In this document: piece after piece, positions 1 through 9,465 of the stretch
How positions within the stretch are numbered: position 1 is the first letter of the stretch
Layout: each line of letters opens with the position of its first letter
Assembly (NCBI GenBank): GCA_964019335.1
Contig: OZ025732.1
Span: 359,604 to 423,603, forward strand
Length of the DNA: 64,000 nt
Reading direction: 5' to 3'
From: Diplonema japonicum
Taxonomy: Eukaryota > Euglenozoa > Diplonemea > Diplonemida > Diplonemidae
Translations under genes and position numbers: made by a program
The notes under the pieces: generated by a model
Told to the model about the DNA's origin: nothing
Database searches by the model: none
Seen by the model: only the letters and a program-made list of their open reading frames with translations

Positions 1-372
1 CTTTTTTTAGCAGACCACCCGCCGATCACTCATAGGCCCGCTTGACGACCAGGACTTCCTCACGGAGAAAGCAAGCCAATAGAATGCGATATCTCTTGGG
101 TCGCATCCAGAAGCCAGAAGAGTGCAGAGAAAGGGGGACGCACTGCTTTCCCTGCCAAAGCTAAGTCGAGGGTGCATACCTTGCGACATATGGGGGGCCC
201 GACGGCACACGGCTACGACAGGAGACCACTCTTCTCCTCGAGCCAAACAGCCCCTTACCTTCGCGACTCCATGTAATGTTCCTCGCCCAGATGCCGTCCA
301 TCTCATCGCGACAAACAGCCACCGCAGGCACCAGACAGCAACCGCAGAACGGTGACCGATTAGTGTGAAAGG
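1..372. other. Unassigned sequence before LINE A, possibly its 5' part
   Basis: No convincing protein is visible in these bases. The reverse-transcriptase frame is open back to a TAG at 361, and residues just before the first ATG (C-E-R) still fit the region preceding RT motif A. Upstream parts of the element, including any endonuclease, are therefore missing, mutated or outside the window. Long antisense ORFs here look like shadows. Confidence 0.3.
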
Positions 373-2715
373 ATGATAAAAACAAGACTCAGCTATATGC
401 TGGAAGACCCCACATCGAACCTGCACAAACTCTGTCACACACAAGCCGGATTTCAAGCAGGCCGAACAACAATAGAACAGATTGCAGCCCTCACACAGAG
501 GCTAAAGGACGGCCAGAAAAAGAAGAAGATCACCTACTCTATATTCCTTGACTTCGAAAAAGCCTTCGACACGGTCCAGAAAACAAAGCTAATGGAGAAG
601 CTGACAACCATGAAACTCCCACCGCTATACTTGAACTGGATCGGCGCCTTTTTACAAAACAGACAAGCAGCTGTGAGCTTAGAAGGGGTGACAAGTGACA
701 GCCGCGAAAAAGAAGAAGGCGTACCGCAGGGAACGGTGCTCTCACCGCTGCTGTTCCTGTTCTACGTGGACAACATAGCGAAAGCCCTTGAGGAGGAAGG
801 ACAAGGGGTCTTTGCATCGCTGTACGCGGACGACATGGCAGCAGTGATCATCGCTGATAACCACGCTGAGGCACAAGAGAAGGCGCAAAAGGTACTAGAC
901 AAAATAGACACATGGGCCAAGGAGTGGGGCCTGAAGCTGTCCCGCAAAAAGACTTGCTACATGAGGACGGGCGGTAAGGCGAAAGGCGCACTGTACTTCA
1001 CAGACGGCACGCAAAAGACGGAGGTGCAGTACGAGAAAAACCCCATGTTCCTGGGAGTGAGGTTCGACGAAGAAGTGAACTTTAAGGCACACGTGGAACA
1101 CGTCATCATCCGACTTGATGAGAGAATCAGGGTGATGCGAGCGCTGGCAGGCACGGAGTGGGGGAGTATGGCGTCCACCCTCAGGGCGCTGTATCTGACG
1201 TACGCACTGCCAGTAGTGACATATGCGCTCGGGGTGTACGGACCTACACTAGGAAAGGAAGAAATCAAGGACCTGCAAGTGATGCACAACATAGCGGCCA
1301 GATGCATCACCGGATGCAAGCGAACGACCCCTGTCGAATCCCTATTAAGGGTAGCCCGGCTCTGGCCAATCGAAGACATGATAGGATATGAGACATCCAC
1401 ATGGTACGAACGGTTCCGGAGAATGGAAGGCACCAGCGGACAACTGGCGACGCAAGGTGAAGGAAAGGAAGAGCGGTCGTGGCTCCACAAGGCCCGAAAA
1501 CGAGAATGCCCACGAGCTCCACTGCACAGGAAGGCAGCCATCCCACCGTGGGAGTGGAACACGCTGGAAAATTTGTGCATTAGGACAGAAGGCGAGGGGA
1601 CAAAGAAGCTGGAAGTGACGAAACAGAGAACGGCTGCCCTCGAGATGATCGCCAAGCTCCCAAAAGCCGACATCACCGTCTACACCGATGGGTCAGTCGA
1701 AGAGGGCAAGGGCGGCGCAGGAATCGTGATTGAAAGGGCCGAGGGGACGGCGACAGAGATAAGCGTAGGCGTCTGCAACCTGTGTGACAGTTTTCAAGCA
1801 GAGATGAACGCCATCAACACGGCGCTAGCGAGGCTCGTGAAGGAGGACACGCAAGGGGCGCAGATCAACCTGCTGACAGACTCTATGGCGTGCCTGCAAA
1901 AGCTTAAGCAAGGTCCCGCAAAGCAACAAGAAGACATGGTGGTCGAGGCATGGCACAACATACACGCACTGACAACGAGAGGAAACCACCTCACATGCTG
2001 CTTTATCCCAGGCCACTGCGGAATAGAAGGAAACGAGAAGGCAGACCAACTCGCCAGCAACGGCAGAGACAAGGAAGCAACACAGAAGATCAGCATGGGT
2101 GCAGCGAAGAACTACATGAGAAAAACCGGAAAGCAGGAAATATTAGCAAGGCTAAATAAGGAAAAGACATACAATAAGTGGGCAGGTAGAACGGAAGCAC
2201 CCAAAAGGATGGAAGGGCTGAACAGGAAGGAAGAGGTGCTGATCAACCAGCTGAAGACTGGGCACCATGACCTGCTGAAGGTAGGATACGCCGAGCAGCG
2301 AATTTGCGTAAAGTGTGGCCCCAACACGAAGCGAACCCTCCAACATCTCTTCCTAGACTGTCCGTCATCCAAAGCAAGCAGGGACAAACACTTCGACACC
2401 CTGACGCTGAGACACATCCTTGCGGAGAACCCACGAAAAGCAATCCAATATCTCGAAGATACCGGGGACCTGCCCCCCTCCGCAACAACTCCACAACAAC
2501 CAACTAACCTGCCGAAGTAGCATGCCAATCAGAAGGCGGCTGAGGCACTTCTGATTCATTCAGAATCCCGAGATCCCATCCCAGATCCCCAATCCTGTTT
2601 CTCGCAGAAACAGAGAACACCACCAACCCCCCCACTACAGCAGCCGACGAGACAGACGTAGCAGTGAAAATAAAAAAGCCCCCCTGAACAAGTTTTCCCC
2701 CACCCCTATAACGTG

Positions 2716-2758
<43 letters not shown>

Positions 2759-2971
2759 ACTGAGGTCCGGCACCCGCAGTAGCCAAAAAAAAAAAAAAAA
2801 AAAAAAAAGTGTAAAGTGCCAAACAGCCAGCAAAGCTTGTGGAATGAGAACACCAGTACGGTCATGAGTACCCGGGCAACCGGGTGAGCGTCTCGTGACA
2901 CTTCCAACCCACTTAGTGGGTGCGGCCTTAGCAAGTCGAAGAGGAAGTGGAATTTAAAAAATAAAAAAAAA
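361..2971 (+). mobile_element. LINE A, non-LTR retrotransposon (RT + RNase H) with poly-A-rich 3' tail
   Basis: The element comprises the RT-RNase H ORF (373-2520) and a 450-bp 3' region. That region holds two long A tracts (about 2716-2754 and 2786-2808), a palindrome ACCCAC-TTA-GTGGGT-like near 2910, and the terminal string GGAAGTGGAATTTAAA followed by A-rich sequence. Truncated relatives of this 3' end recur at 11320-11545, 18140-18330, 23537-23640 and 42335-43066, which shows it is a mobile family. The 5' end is not defined. Confidence 0.85.
373..2520 (+). CDS. LINE A reverse transcriptase-RNase H polyprotein (5' incomplete)
   Basis: The 715-residue ORF copies element RNA into DNA and probably degrades the RNA strand. 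RT motif A is FLDFEKAFDTV, motif B is GVPQGTVLSPLL, and the catalytic YADD is near residues 151-154. An RNase H domain follows, with acidic residues at about D439 (YTDGS), E477 (FQAEMNA), D503 (LTDS) and D558 in the GNEKADQLA motif. The C-terminus has a CxxC...HxxxxxC zinc-knuckle-like motif (CVKC...HLFLDC) as in ingi/I-type LINEs. No apurinic endonuclease or gag-like ORF1 is visible, so this copy is probably incomplete although its reading frame is intact. The first ATG is simply the first in frame; the natural start may lie upstream. Confidence 0.9.
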   Translation: MIKTRLSYMLEDPTSNLHKLCHTQAGFQAGRTTIEQIAALTQRLKDGQKKKKITYSIFLDFEKAFDTVQKTKLMEKLTTMKLPPLYLNWIGAFLQNRQAAVSLEGVTSDSREKEEGVPQGTVLSPLLFLFYVDNIAKALEEEGQGVFASLYADDMAAVIIADNHAEAQEKAQKVLDKIDTWAKEWGLKLSRKKTCYMRTGGKAKGALYFTDGTQKTEVQYEKNPMFLGVRFDEEVNFKAHVEHVIIRLDERIRVMRALAGTEWGSMASTLRALYLTYALPVVTYALGVYGPTLGKEEIKDLQVMHNIAARCITGCKRTTPVESLLRVARLWPIEDMIGYETSTWYERFRRMEGTSGQLATQGEGKEERSWLHKARKRECPRAPLHRKAAIPPWEWNTLENLCIRTEGEGTKKLEVTKQRTAALEMIAKLPKADITVYTDGSVEEGKGGAGIVIERAEGTATEISVGVCNLCDSFQAEMNAINTALARLVKEDTQGAQINLLTDSMACLQKLKQGPAKQQEDMVVEAWHNIHALTTRGNHLTCCFIPGHCGIEGNEKADQLASNGRDKEATQKISMGAAKNYMRKTGKQEILARLNKEKTYNKWAGRTEAPKRMEGLNRKEEVLINQLKTGHHDLLKVGYAEQRICVKCGPNTKRTLQHLFLDCPSSKASRDKHFDTLTLRHILAENPRKAIQYLEDTGDLPPSATTPQQPTNLPK

Positions 2972-3153
2972 GTGTGAATTTCTTCTTGAACAGTGAGCAC
3001 CCCCATGCACACTGAAACTTTATCGAATTTTTTGGAGATTCGTTCCAGTGTTTTGTTAGTTTCATTAGCTCTTTTGCTTTTGTATTTTCATTTTTATTTT
3101 TTTACTTATTCTCAATTATTAACTTTGCACAAATAAAAGGGATACCACATACC
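2972..3153 (+). promoter_or_regulatory. Pyrimidine-rich leader with 3' splice-like site (family leader type 1)
   Basis: After the LINE A tail, sequence from about 3030 is nearly identical to that upstream of the gene at 25572: a long T/C tract, then TTAACTTTGCACAAAT, then GGATACCACAT just before the ATG. The same leader occurs before 4321, 28441 and 33192. It looks like an acceptor region for cis- or trans-splicing. It precedes only a gene fragment here. Confidence 0.5.
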
Positions 3154-3455
3154 CATGAGCGGGAACGAAGGACCACCGACAGTAACGCTGCAGGCGAGGC
3201 ATTGAGGCAGTGGCTTCGGAGGAGATGATGAAGGTGAAGGAGGGGATCGCGTCGATGGGATGGTTGGATGTGGACATCCTCACCCTCACCTTCGATGGGG
3301 TGGTGGTGGTGGCTGCTGGAGACGGCAGTAGGGACAGCTCGTCGGAGATCTTCCTTTTGAGGTAGAAGTATGCTTGAAGTGGTGTGCAAGAGGCAGGCGG
3401 CTCTGTTGAAGCTTTCTGAGATGGGGATCAAGGTGACTGAAATGGTTTTAAGTTA
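3154..3455 (+). pseudogene. UbL-Ank family fragment (ubiquitin-like domain only)
   Basis: An ATG with the family start (MSGNEGPPTVTLQA) is followed by a deletion of about 24 bp that removes LPTSETIS and breaks the frame. Small indels occur later in the segment that normally encodes the beta-grasp domain. Homology ends after the equivalent of GIKV, where an inverted R3 repeat begins. No ankyrin repeats remain, so this is a dead fragment. Confidence 0.75.
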
Positions 3456-3655
3456 GGAAATAGATAAAAAGGGGTGGGAAAGAATAAATACTGCATACGA
3501 AAACAGAGAGTCGAGTAAAAAAGGGAAAAGGTGACTGACATCCTCAAGAGGAGCCTCCCACGTACCAGGAATTAAGCAGAGGTTGCTTCCATGGCCCGTA
3601 TCAGTCTATCGCCAGAAGAAATAATGAAAATAACATAACAAAGAGAAGGGGAGAA
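3440..3655 (-). repeat. R3 dispersed leader repeat, inverted copy
   Basis: Read on the minus strand this matches 27920-28160: GCGATAGACTGATACGGGCC, a pyrimidine tract, GTATGCAGTATTTAT, and TAACTTAAAACCATTTCA at the end. Forward copies or fragments lie near 23700, 27920, 30265, 37860, 39380, 40670, 48455 and 48806. The forward copies end in a 3'-splice-like CTAAC...CATTTCAG. Confidence 0.7.
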
Positions 3656-3837
3656 GAAACGGAAAAAGACGGCTTGGTCATCAGAGAGTGTTGACCCAAA
3701 TGCGTCGGCGGACGCAGTTTAACGTCATACCCGGGACGGAAACCATGTTGGGAAAGCAGAAGGGAAGTTAAAAGTCAAGAAGTGGAAAAGGAAAAGGTGG
3801 AAACTAAAATCATAGGGTGCGAGGTCTGTGAAGGTGA

Positions 3838-4012
3838 GAGGAAGGGATTTTGTTTAGTTTTGTTTTTGAAAGAGAAGAACAAGAGATAAACGTGGGCATC
3901 ATTCATTCTATTATTCGTTGATCCTACTGTAGGTGGGGACGGCTTGCAATCCATTGAAAGAAGAAGAACGCTTACCAGCTTGCACAAGCAATCAGCCGAC
4001 TTTTTTAGCAAG
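3838..4012 (+). repeat. R4 duplicated segment, shared with 31137-31285
   Basis: The stretch from GTTTAGTTTTGTTTTTGAAAG to GCTTGCACAAGCAATCAG is essentially identical to 31137-31285. Here the sequence GGGATTTTGTTTAGTTTTG is uninterrupted, whereas at 30813 it is split by R1. This copy is therefore the empty site for that insertion. It also contains a 29-bp string ending GAACGCTTACCA between two GCTTGCA copies, resembling a very short PLE 3' end insertion. Confidence 0.75.
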
Positions 4013-4320
4013 CAGGATGTCTGATTTAAAGGAGGGGAAAGAATATATTAATGGGAATCGTGGCTACCGCACGGAAGATCTTCACTTGTTTCGTCATCAG
4101 TGGTCATCCATCATCGAACACTTCCTTCTGTATAGTGTCCAGCAGCCAAGGCTGCCAGCACATCCTTAAACACCGAAGGGCGATTCTGTTTCTTTCAGAG
4201 ACAGAAGACCTACCCACCACAGCAGCAGCCGGCCGGTTCTTGATTATCTCTTTTGCTTTTTTATTTTCACCTTTTGCTTCTTCTCCATAATTAACTTTGC
4301 ACAAATATAAAGGATACCAC

Positions 4321-5016
4321 ATGAACGATATGACGGTGTTCGTGAAGACGGGAGGCGGGGTTCACGATGTGGAAGTGTCGGGGAAGGAGACGGTGGGGGG
4401 CCTGTACAAGAAGGCGGGGTGTGCTGCTGGTTTACTCGAAGGCAGGTTCAGACTGGTTTGGGAGGGAGAGGCCCTGAGCAGGAGCAGGGGCGATGAGCTT
4501 CAGGAGGTTGGGCTCGTGGAGGGCTCCGTGGTCCATGCGGAGGAGAATACAAGAACCGTTCGTCTGGAGGAGCTGAAGGACAGGAGCTCAGGAGTTGTTT
4601 CTGAGCTTGAAGGGCTGGTGACAGCTGACCCGGAGCTAGTTCTGGTGGTGGAGGTGGGGGACTCTGTCGATGTATTGTCCATGAAGAAGGAGGACCTTCC
4701 TTCTGGACTTCGGTTCCTCGTTGTCACCGACTCCGCAGGCTGTGTTACACAAATAGGCAGTGGATTTCTTTATAAGTGCGACCTGACGTCTGTCGTTCTC
4801 ATCCTCCCCAATGTAACTTGCATTCAGAGTACCTTCTTGTCAGGTTGCAAGGAGCTAGAAATCGTCGACTTGGGTCCGATGACCCATGTTGATTTCATTG
4901 GTCCTGCATTTCTGCAGATATGCGCAAGGCTGAAGACCATCAACCACAGGTTATTGATTGAGGTACCGCTACTACGGCGGTACGCCTCACCCACCACCGA
5001 GTCCACACTGTCCTGA
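4321..5016 (+). CDS. UbL-LRR family protein, 3' truncated
   Basis: I chose the ATG at 4321 because it follows the family leader (GGATACCAC) and matches the starts at 11822, 19212 and 23960. Residues 1-75 form a ubiquitin-like beta-grasp domain (hydrophobic strand, TVGGLYKKAG helix, FRLVWEGEAL turn, L..VGLVEGSVV). A conserved linker follows (VRLEELKD, DPELVLVVEVGD, MKKEDLPSGLRFLVV), then about two BspA-type leucine-rich repeats (SGFLYKCDL, FLSGCKELEIVDL). Homology breaks near residue 213, and an unrelated tail leads to the stop. Ankyrin sequence begins only about 15 bp downstream, so this looks like a recombination junction between the two families. Function is unknown; a protein-interaction role is inferred from the domains. 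Confidence 0.7.
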   Translation: MNDMTVFVKTGGGVHDVEVSGKETVGGLYKKAGCAAGLLEGRFRLVWEGEALSRSRGDELQEVGLVEGSVVHAEENTRTVRLEELKDRSSGVVSELEGLVTADPELVLVVEVGDSVDVLSMKKEDLPSGLRFLVVTDSAGCVTQIGSGFLYKCDLTSVVLILPNVTCIQSTFLSGCKELEIVDLGPMTHVDFIGPAFLQICARLKTINHRLLIEVPLLRRYASPTTESTLS

Positions 5017-5259
5017 GTAAAGAAGATTGAGATGATACCCCGCGTACAGCACTTCACCGGGCCACTTCTGGGGAGGTGGCGGCTGTTCTCTTGAGACACA
5101 AGGCAGACATCGAGGCAAAAGACGGAAGGGGAAGAACACCCCTTTTCTTGGCTGGTTTAGAGGTGGCTGAAGTACTTCTTGAGCACAATGCTGATGTGAA
5201 GGCAAGGGACAAGAGAGGGAACACGTGTCTGCACCACGCTGTTGAAAAGTTAGGATATA

Positions 5260-6748
5260 AAGGGGGGGCCCGAATAATTCCCTCCCAAATAATGTGTTTT
5301 TTCCCAAATAATTCTTTTTTTTTCGGGGATTTTTCCGCTCCAAATTTCCCAAATAATTCCCAACCCCCTTTCTTTTTTTTTTGGGGGACCGGGGTGGGGG
5401 GGTCACATGGTAGTCGTGCGACGGGCTTTTCTCAGTTACGCCTGTGCAGGGTACTAGCCGACCTAACCCATTATGACACCCCTTTTTTGACCAAAAAGTC
5501 GATTTTCGCCTGGTTTTTGGGCACTTACGAGCAATTCCTTTGCATTTTGAACAGGGACCACGGGGTTTGGCACCTGGGGGTTATTGTGGGGAACTATTTT
5601 TCTTAACGCAAGAAGCTAGCTGGTTCGTGATGAACGTTCAAAATTTCACGGAACCACTTAGTTCGAAGGCGCTTGTGGGTGGCCCGGGTGCTTCTGCGTT
5701 GCCGGAAGGGCACGTGGATTCATGTGTTGACAACTTATCTAGTATTTGCTTTGTTTCATGGCCCGCAATGTCAATATTCCATTCCTGAGCAAGATCCCAA
5801 AGTTGTGTCGTAGCCCACTGGCGGTATTGTGAGGCTGCTTACACAAGTAAGAGTGCTGGCCCAGCGAGCTATGAGGGCAAAAACCCCATTTTCTTCTAGA
5901 AGATGAGAAATATATTATAGTGCGACATGATCAGACTGGAACGGCCGCCCCGGGGCATCCTCTGCTCAACCCGGCGGACGTGGGAGGCCCTTCTTCGGAA
6001 GGTGCCAGTCGCTTGATCAGTGTCGTCGTGCGCGCTATATTTTATTAGTACAAATATAACAATCGATTGAAAAGGAAAAGTATGTATTGTGAGGCTGCTT
6101 CTCGCCATTTTGAGGGGTTAAGGGGGGCTGTGGCATGCCCCAAGCAGCCGAGGCGGGACGTTGATGACTGCAGCAGAGTGCCGAGTCAACGTGGCACTGT
6201 GGGTAGGGCAAGCACGTGAGAAAGGTCATGCAACTGCTCGACACCTTTAGCTATATGCGATCTCGCGGCTTCCAGGTAGTTCCGAGGAGACCATACAGCT
6301 AAGGGCACTTAGCGAAGTTTAGACAGTGCAGCACAGAACGTTGTCGCGGGTGTTACAATGGACACTGCACCTGATGAGACTCCAGCAGCCTCCCAAGCCC
6401 TTGCAGCTTCTCAAGCCCTGACAGTTTCTCAAGCCTCTTTCTCAGACCCCCACAACCTCCCAGCAACCACCTAACGCCAAAACCAGGCGGTTTGTCTGCA
6501 ACGTTTGTGGGTTCTCCACAGTCTGGGAGAAAAACTGCTAAAGTTTCCCTTGGAAAAAAAAAGCATGAAAAAAGTCTTGGCACGATTTGGCATGTTAAGA
6601 TTTCCGAAGTGCTCTAAGCCCCGCTCCCTGCTTTCCATGTGGCAGGCTCCCCAGCCCAAATAAGTGTATTCCAAATAATTCTTTTTTTTTGGAGCCCAAA
6701 CACCCCCCCTCCACTGCCCAAATAAAGGGATTATTCGGGGGGCCCCTT
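5260..6748. mobile_element. TA-flanked terminal-inverted-repeat element of 1.49 kb
   Basis: The ends are imperfect inverted repeats: the left reads AAGGGGGGGCCCGAATAAT and the right, reverse-complemented, reads AAGGGGCCCCCCGAATAAT. TA is present at 5258-5259 and again at 6749-6750, which fits a TA target-site duplication. The interior contains more copies of a CCCAAATAATTC-like string near both ends. I see no recognisable transposase, so it is non-autonomous or decayed. A PLE 3' fragment is nested inside at 5841. Confidence 0.75.
5841..6084 (+). mobile_element. 5'-truncated PLE copy (3' tail only), nested
   Basis: This 244-bp segment matches the 3' tail of the large PLE (about 17275-17536): AAGTAAGAGTGCTGGCCC, GTGCGACATGATCAGACTGG, TTCTTCGGAAGGTGCCAG, AATCGATTGAAA. 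It is bounded by exact 16-bp direct repeats, TATTGTGAGGCTGCTT, at 5825-5840 and 6085-6100. That is the same duplication length as at the large PLE. Confidence 0.88.
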
Positions 6749-6994
6749 TAAATGGCTACTTATTTTTCTGAGACACAATGCAGATGTGATGGCAACGAAC
6801 GATGAAGGAAAGACGGCTCTCGATTGTCCCCTCTGTTGGTGATGACGATGATGACGATGGTTACAGAGGCATGGTCAAGGCGATACGACACCTGTTGCGG
6901 GAACATCAGTCTCGCTCATGATCTGGTTCAGACTGGTTTGGAAGGGAGAGGCCCCCTCCCGTGCGGCACGTGTCTGAAGTCCCTTGAAAGCCAG

Positions 6995-7272
6995 TGTGCG
7001 AGTTTAGCCCATTATATTTTGGCACTCGGTAGTCGTTGCAAGAGCGCCTGTAGGAGGTATTGGGCGATACAGCTAACGTAAGTATTGCCTGTCGGGATGA
7101 GGATTGGTGTCGTTGAACTGGTGATGGGACTAAGAATCTCTTTTTACTTCAGTCTTGTTTCTCAAGAGTTTTCTGCCCCCCTCAACCTTCTTTTATTCAT
7201 TGTCCTCTTTACGCACAACCTTATATCAGCAAACAACAGGATATTGAAGAAGAACAAGAAAAAGACAAGACC
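6995..7272 (+). promoter_or_regulatory. Leader type 2 upstream of the 7273 gene, duplicated at 43090
   Basis: The sequence is collinear with 43090-43220 plus 43671-43830 upstream of the 43831 gene (TTTTGGCACG, AGGAGGTATTGG, GACTAAGAATCTC, TTCTGCCCCCC, CTTTTATTC, CGCACAACCTTATATCAGCAA). It ends with a pyrimidine-rich tract and AACAACAG, a possible 3' splice site, about 40 bases before the ATG. At the 43-kb copy it is interrupted by a 449-bp insertion. Confidence 0.55.
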
Positions 7273-8487
7273 ATGAAAGGAAGCGAAGGACCACCGACAG
7301 TGACGCTGCAGGCGAGGCTCCCCACCTCTGAGACAATCAGCATTGAGGCAGTGGCTTCGGAGGAGATGATGAAGGTGAAGGAGAGGATCGCATCGATGGG
7401 AGGGTTGGATGTGGACATCTTCACCCTCACCTTCGATGGGGTGGTGGTGGCGGCGGCTGCTGACGACGGCGGTGGACAGCTTGTCGGAGATCTTCCTTTT
7501 GAGGATGGAAGCATTCTTGAAGTGGTGGTGTGCAAGAGGCAGGCGGCTCTGTTGAAGCTTTCTGGGATGGGGATCGAAGTGGAAGGAAGGGATTTTTGCG
7601 GGGTACTTGGTGATGACTGTTTGGGTTGGGACGAGAAGGACGAGAAGACGTGCGAGGTTATGAACCTTCTCCTGGATGCTGGGGTGAGTGGTGGGGAGGA
7701 GGAGGCATTTCACTTTGTGATCGAGCACGATCTTCCTTCTTGTGTGGAGGTCCTCTTGACTCGCACTTCTGTGGACGTGGATTCAGAAGTAGCTCTCCCT
7801 TTCGATTGGGTTCCGCGTACAGCACTTCACCGGGCCACTTCGGAGGAGGTGGTGGCTGTTCTCTTGAGACACAATGCAGATGTCAATGCAAGAGACTGTA
7901 GCGGTGTTCCTGTCATTCACGAAGCAGCATGTGATAAGAATTCTAGGGGCAAGCTTTCTCTACTTCTGAAACACAATGCAGATGTGAATGCAACGGACGG
8001 CGAAGGAAGGACGGCTCTTCATGGCTATGCTCACCCCTCTGCAGTTCACTTTCTTCTTGAACACAAGGCAGACATCGAGGCAAGGGACAATAAGGGAAGA
8101 ACACCCCTTTTCTTCGCTAGTTTATGGATGGCTGAAGCGCTTCTTGAGCACAATGCTGACGTGATGGCGAAGGACAATAGAGGGAACACGTGTCTGCACA
8201 CCGCTGTTGAAAGAGGTGATTTTATCGAAGTGTTGTTTGTTCTGCTGAGACACAATGCAGATGTGACGGCAGAGAACGATGAAGGGAAGACGGCTCTCGA
8301 TCTTGTTCCCTCTGATGATGATGATGATGATATTCAGGTTTTGAGTGCGATGCGATACCTGTTGCAGGACCCGAGTCTCGCTCAGGATGTGGAGCTGTTC
8401 GAAAGTATGAGAGAGCTGAGTGACGTCAGCAGGCTTCCTGTTGTTCATTTGCTTTCAGGGTATATTTGTGACAAAGTCGAGAGGTGA
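7273..8487 (+). CDS. UbL-Ank family protein (ubiquitin-like domain + ankyrin repeats)
   Basis: The 404-residue ORF starts MKGSEGPP, the conserved family start. Residues 8-90 form a ubiquitin-like beta-grasp domain (VTLQARL strand, EEMMKVKERIASMG helix, FTLTFDGVVV, DGSILEVVV). A variable linker (95-130) is followed by a degenerate repeat containing SCVEVLLTRTSVDV. About six ankyrin repeats occupy roughly 190-365, with TALH, TPLF and NTCLH turns and LLxHNADVxA helices. An Asp-rich loop (SDDDDDD) and the C-terminal box follow (DPSLAQDVELF, RLPVVHLL). No signal peptide or membrane segment is visible, so it is probably cytosolic or nuclear. The domain combination suggests a scaffold or ubiquitin-pathway adaptor, but that is inference. 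Confidence 0.8.
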   Translation: MKGSEGPPTVTLQARLPTSETISIEAVASEEMMKVKERIASMGGLDVDIFTLTFDGVVVAAAADDGGGQLVGDLPFEDGSILEVVVCKRQAALLKLSGMGIEVEGRDFCGVLGDDCLGWDEKDEKTCEVMNLLLDAGVSGGEEEAFHFVIEHDLPSCVEVLLTRTSVDVDSEVALPFDWVPRTALHRATSEEVVAVLLRHNADVNARDCSGVPVIHEAACDKNSRGKLSLLLKHNADVNATDGEGRTALHGYAHPSAVHFLLEHKADIEARDNKGRTPLFFASLWMAEALLEHNADVMAKDNRGNTCLHTAVERGDFIEVLFVLLRHNADVTAENDEGKTALDLVPSDDDDDDIQVLSAMRYLLQDPSLAQDVELFESMRELSDVSRLPVVHLLSGYICDKVER

Positions 8488-8616
8488 CCATTCCACAATT
8501 CCTGGGGTATGGTTGTGGCATTGGCTTCGATTTCTTCTTTCGACCGATTCTTACCGACCGACATCGTTTGTTTGTAGAATGCCAGTATCCCCCCCCCCCC
8601 CCCCCCCCCCCTCATA

Positions 8617-9000
8617 TATTCTACCTAGACGCGAAGAAGTGCTAGTAAACCAGCTAAAGACTGGTCATCACCACCTGCTCAAAGAGGAGTACGCAACCCA
8701 ACGCACCTGCGAAAAATGTGACGGCACAACACAGAGAACACTACAACACCTCCTCCTAGAGTGCCCAGCGACCAAAGCGGCCAGAGACAAGCACTACGAC
8801 ATCCACACGCTGGAGCACATCCTCATAGACCCGAAGAGGGCAATCAAGTTCCTCGAGGACACAGAAGAGACTACCTACAAGCCCACCGGCAAGCCCCCCG
8901 ACGAGCCCACCGACTAACCCCCACCGACTAGCCGTCTACCTAGCAAGCTAGTCAAAAGGCAGCAGGAAGAAAACAAATCAAGTGTAAACAAATAGAAAAG

Positions 9001-9032
<32 letters not shown>

Positions 9033-9332
9033 AAGAAAGAAAAAATAACAAAAACCCCAACAACCCTCTTCCCCCATGTGCATCAACAAAAAAAAAAAAA
9101 AAAAAAAAAAGAAAAGAATCCCGAGGACTGGCAACCAAAGGAGAAAAAAAAAAAAAAAAAAAAAAAAAGCCATTAGCCAACTGTGGAAAGAGAATACCCA
9201 TGTCACAAAGGTGCTAGAACAATAACACAGGCCGACACGAAAGCACGAACGTCTCAACACACTTCCGTTGGCTCCACACAGCCCAGTCGGTCTGGCTAGA
9301 CCAAGAGGAGGTGGAATTTAAAAAAAAAAATA
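8617..9332 (+). mobile_element. LINE B, 5'-truncated copy with complete 3' tail
   Basis: The end of a LINE ORF (in frame to the TAA at 8915-8917) encodes EEVLVNQLKTGHHHLL and a CxxC...H...C knuckle (CEKC...HLLLEC), clearly related to the LINE A C-terminus but divergent in sequence. The 3' region has three A tracts (about 9001, 9090, 9148), a GGTCT-GGCT-AGACC hairpin near 9288, and terminal AGGTGGAATTTAAA plus A's. Shorter copies lie at 26975 and 47845. A run of about 20 C's (8590-8611) abuts the 5' edge. Confidence 0.85.
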
Positions 9333-9465
9333 AAATAACAATCCCTGGGGCTTACGGTATGCACCCAGTCCGCCCATCAGGACATCGGGCTCGGGATTGA
9401 CACGCCGATGCCTCCCGGCATGGGACACGCGACACTCCAACCGGCGGTCAGCGTCCAAACACTGA

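Larger units (their letters stand above)
5032..6940 (+). pseudogene. UbL-Ank gene 3' part, split by a transposon
   Basis: Ankyrin coding sequence runs 5032-5259 (TALHRATS, HKADIEAKD, RTPLFLAGL, NTCLHHAVEK) and resumes at 6749 (LRHNADVMATNDEGKTALD). Between them is a 1,489-bp element flanked by TA. Removing the element and one TA restores an in-frame join (LGYKWLLIFLRHNAD), so the insertion hit a then-readable copy. After 6923 the sequence switches to a fragment of the UbL-LRR family, a second rearrangement. The UbL domain is absent. Confidence 0.8.

Noticed and set aside
8590-8611. Long homopolymer runs (C here, G at 52978, C at 43711 and 45148)
   Set aside because: Probably replication slippage or assembly features; no function can be supported.
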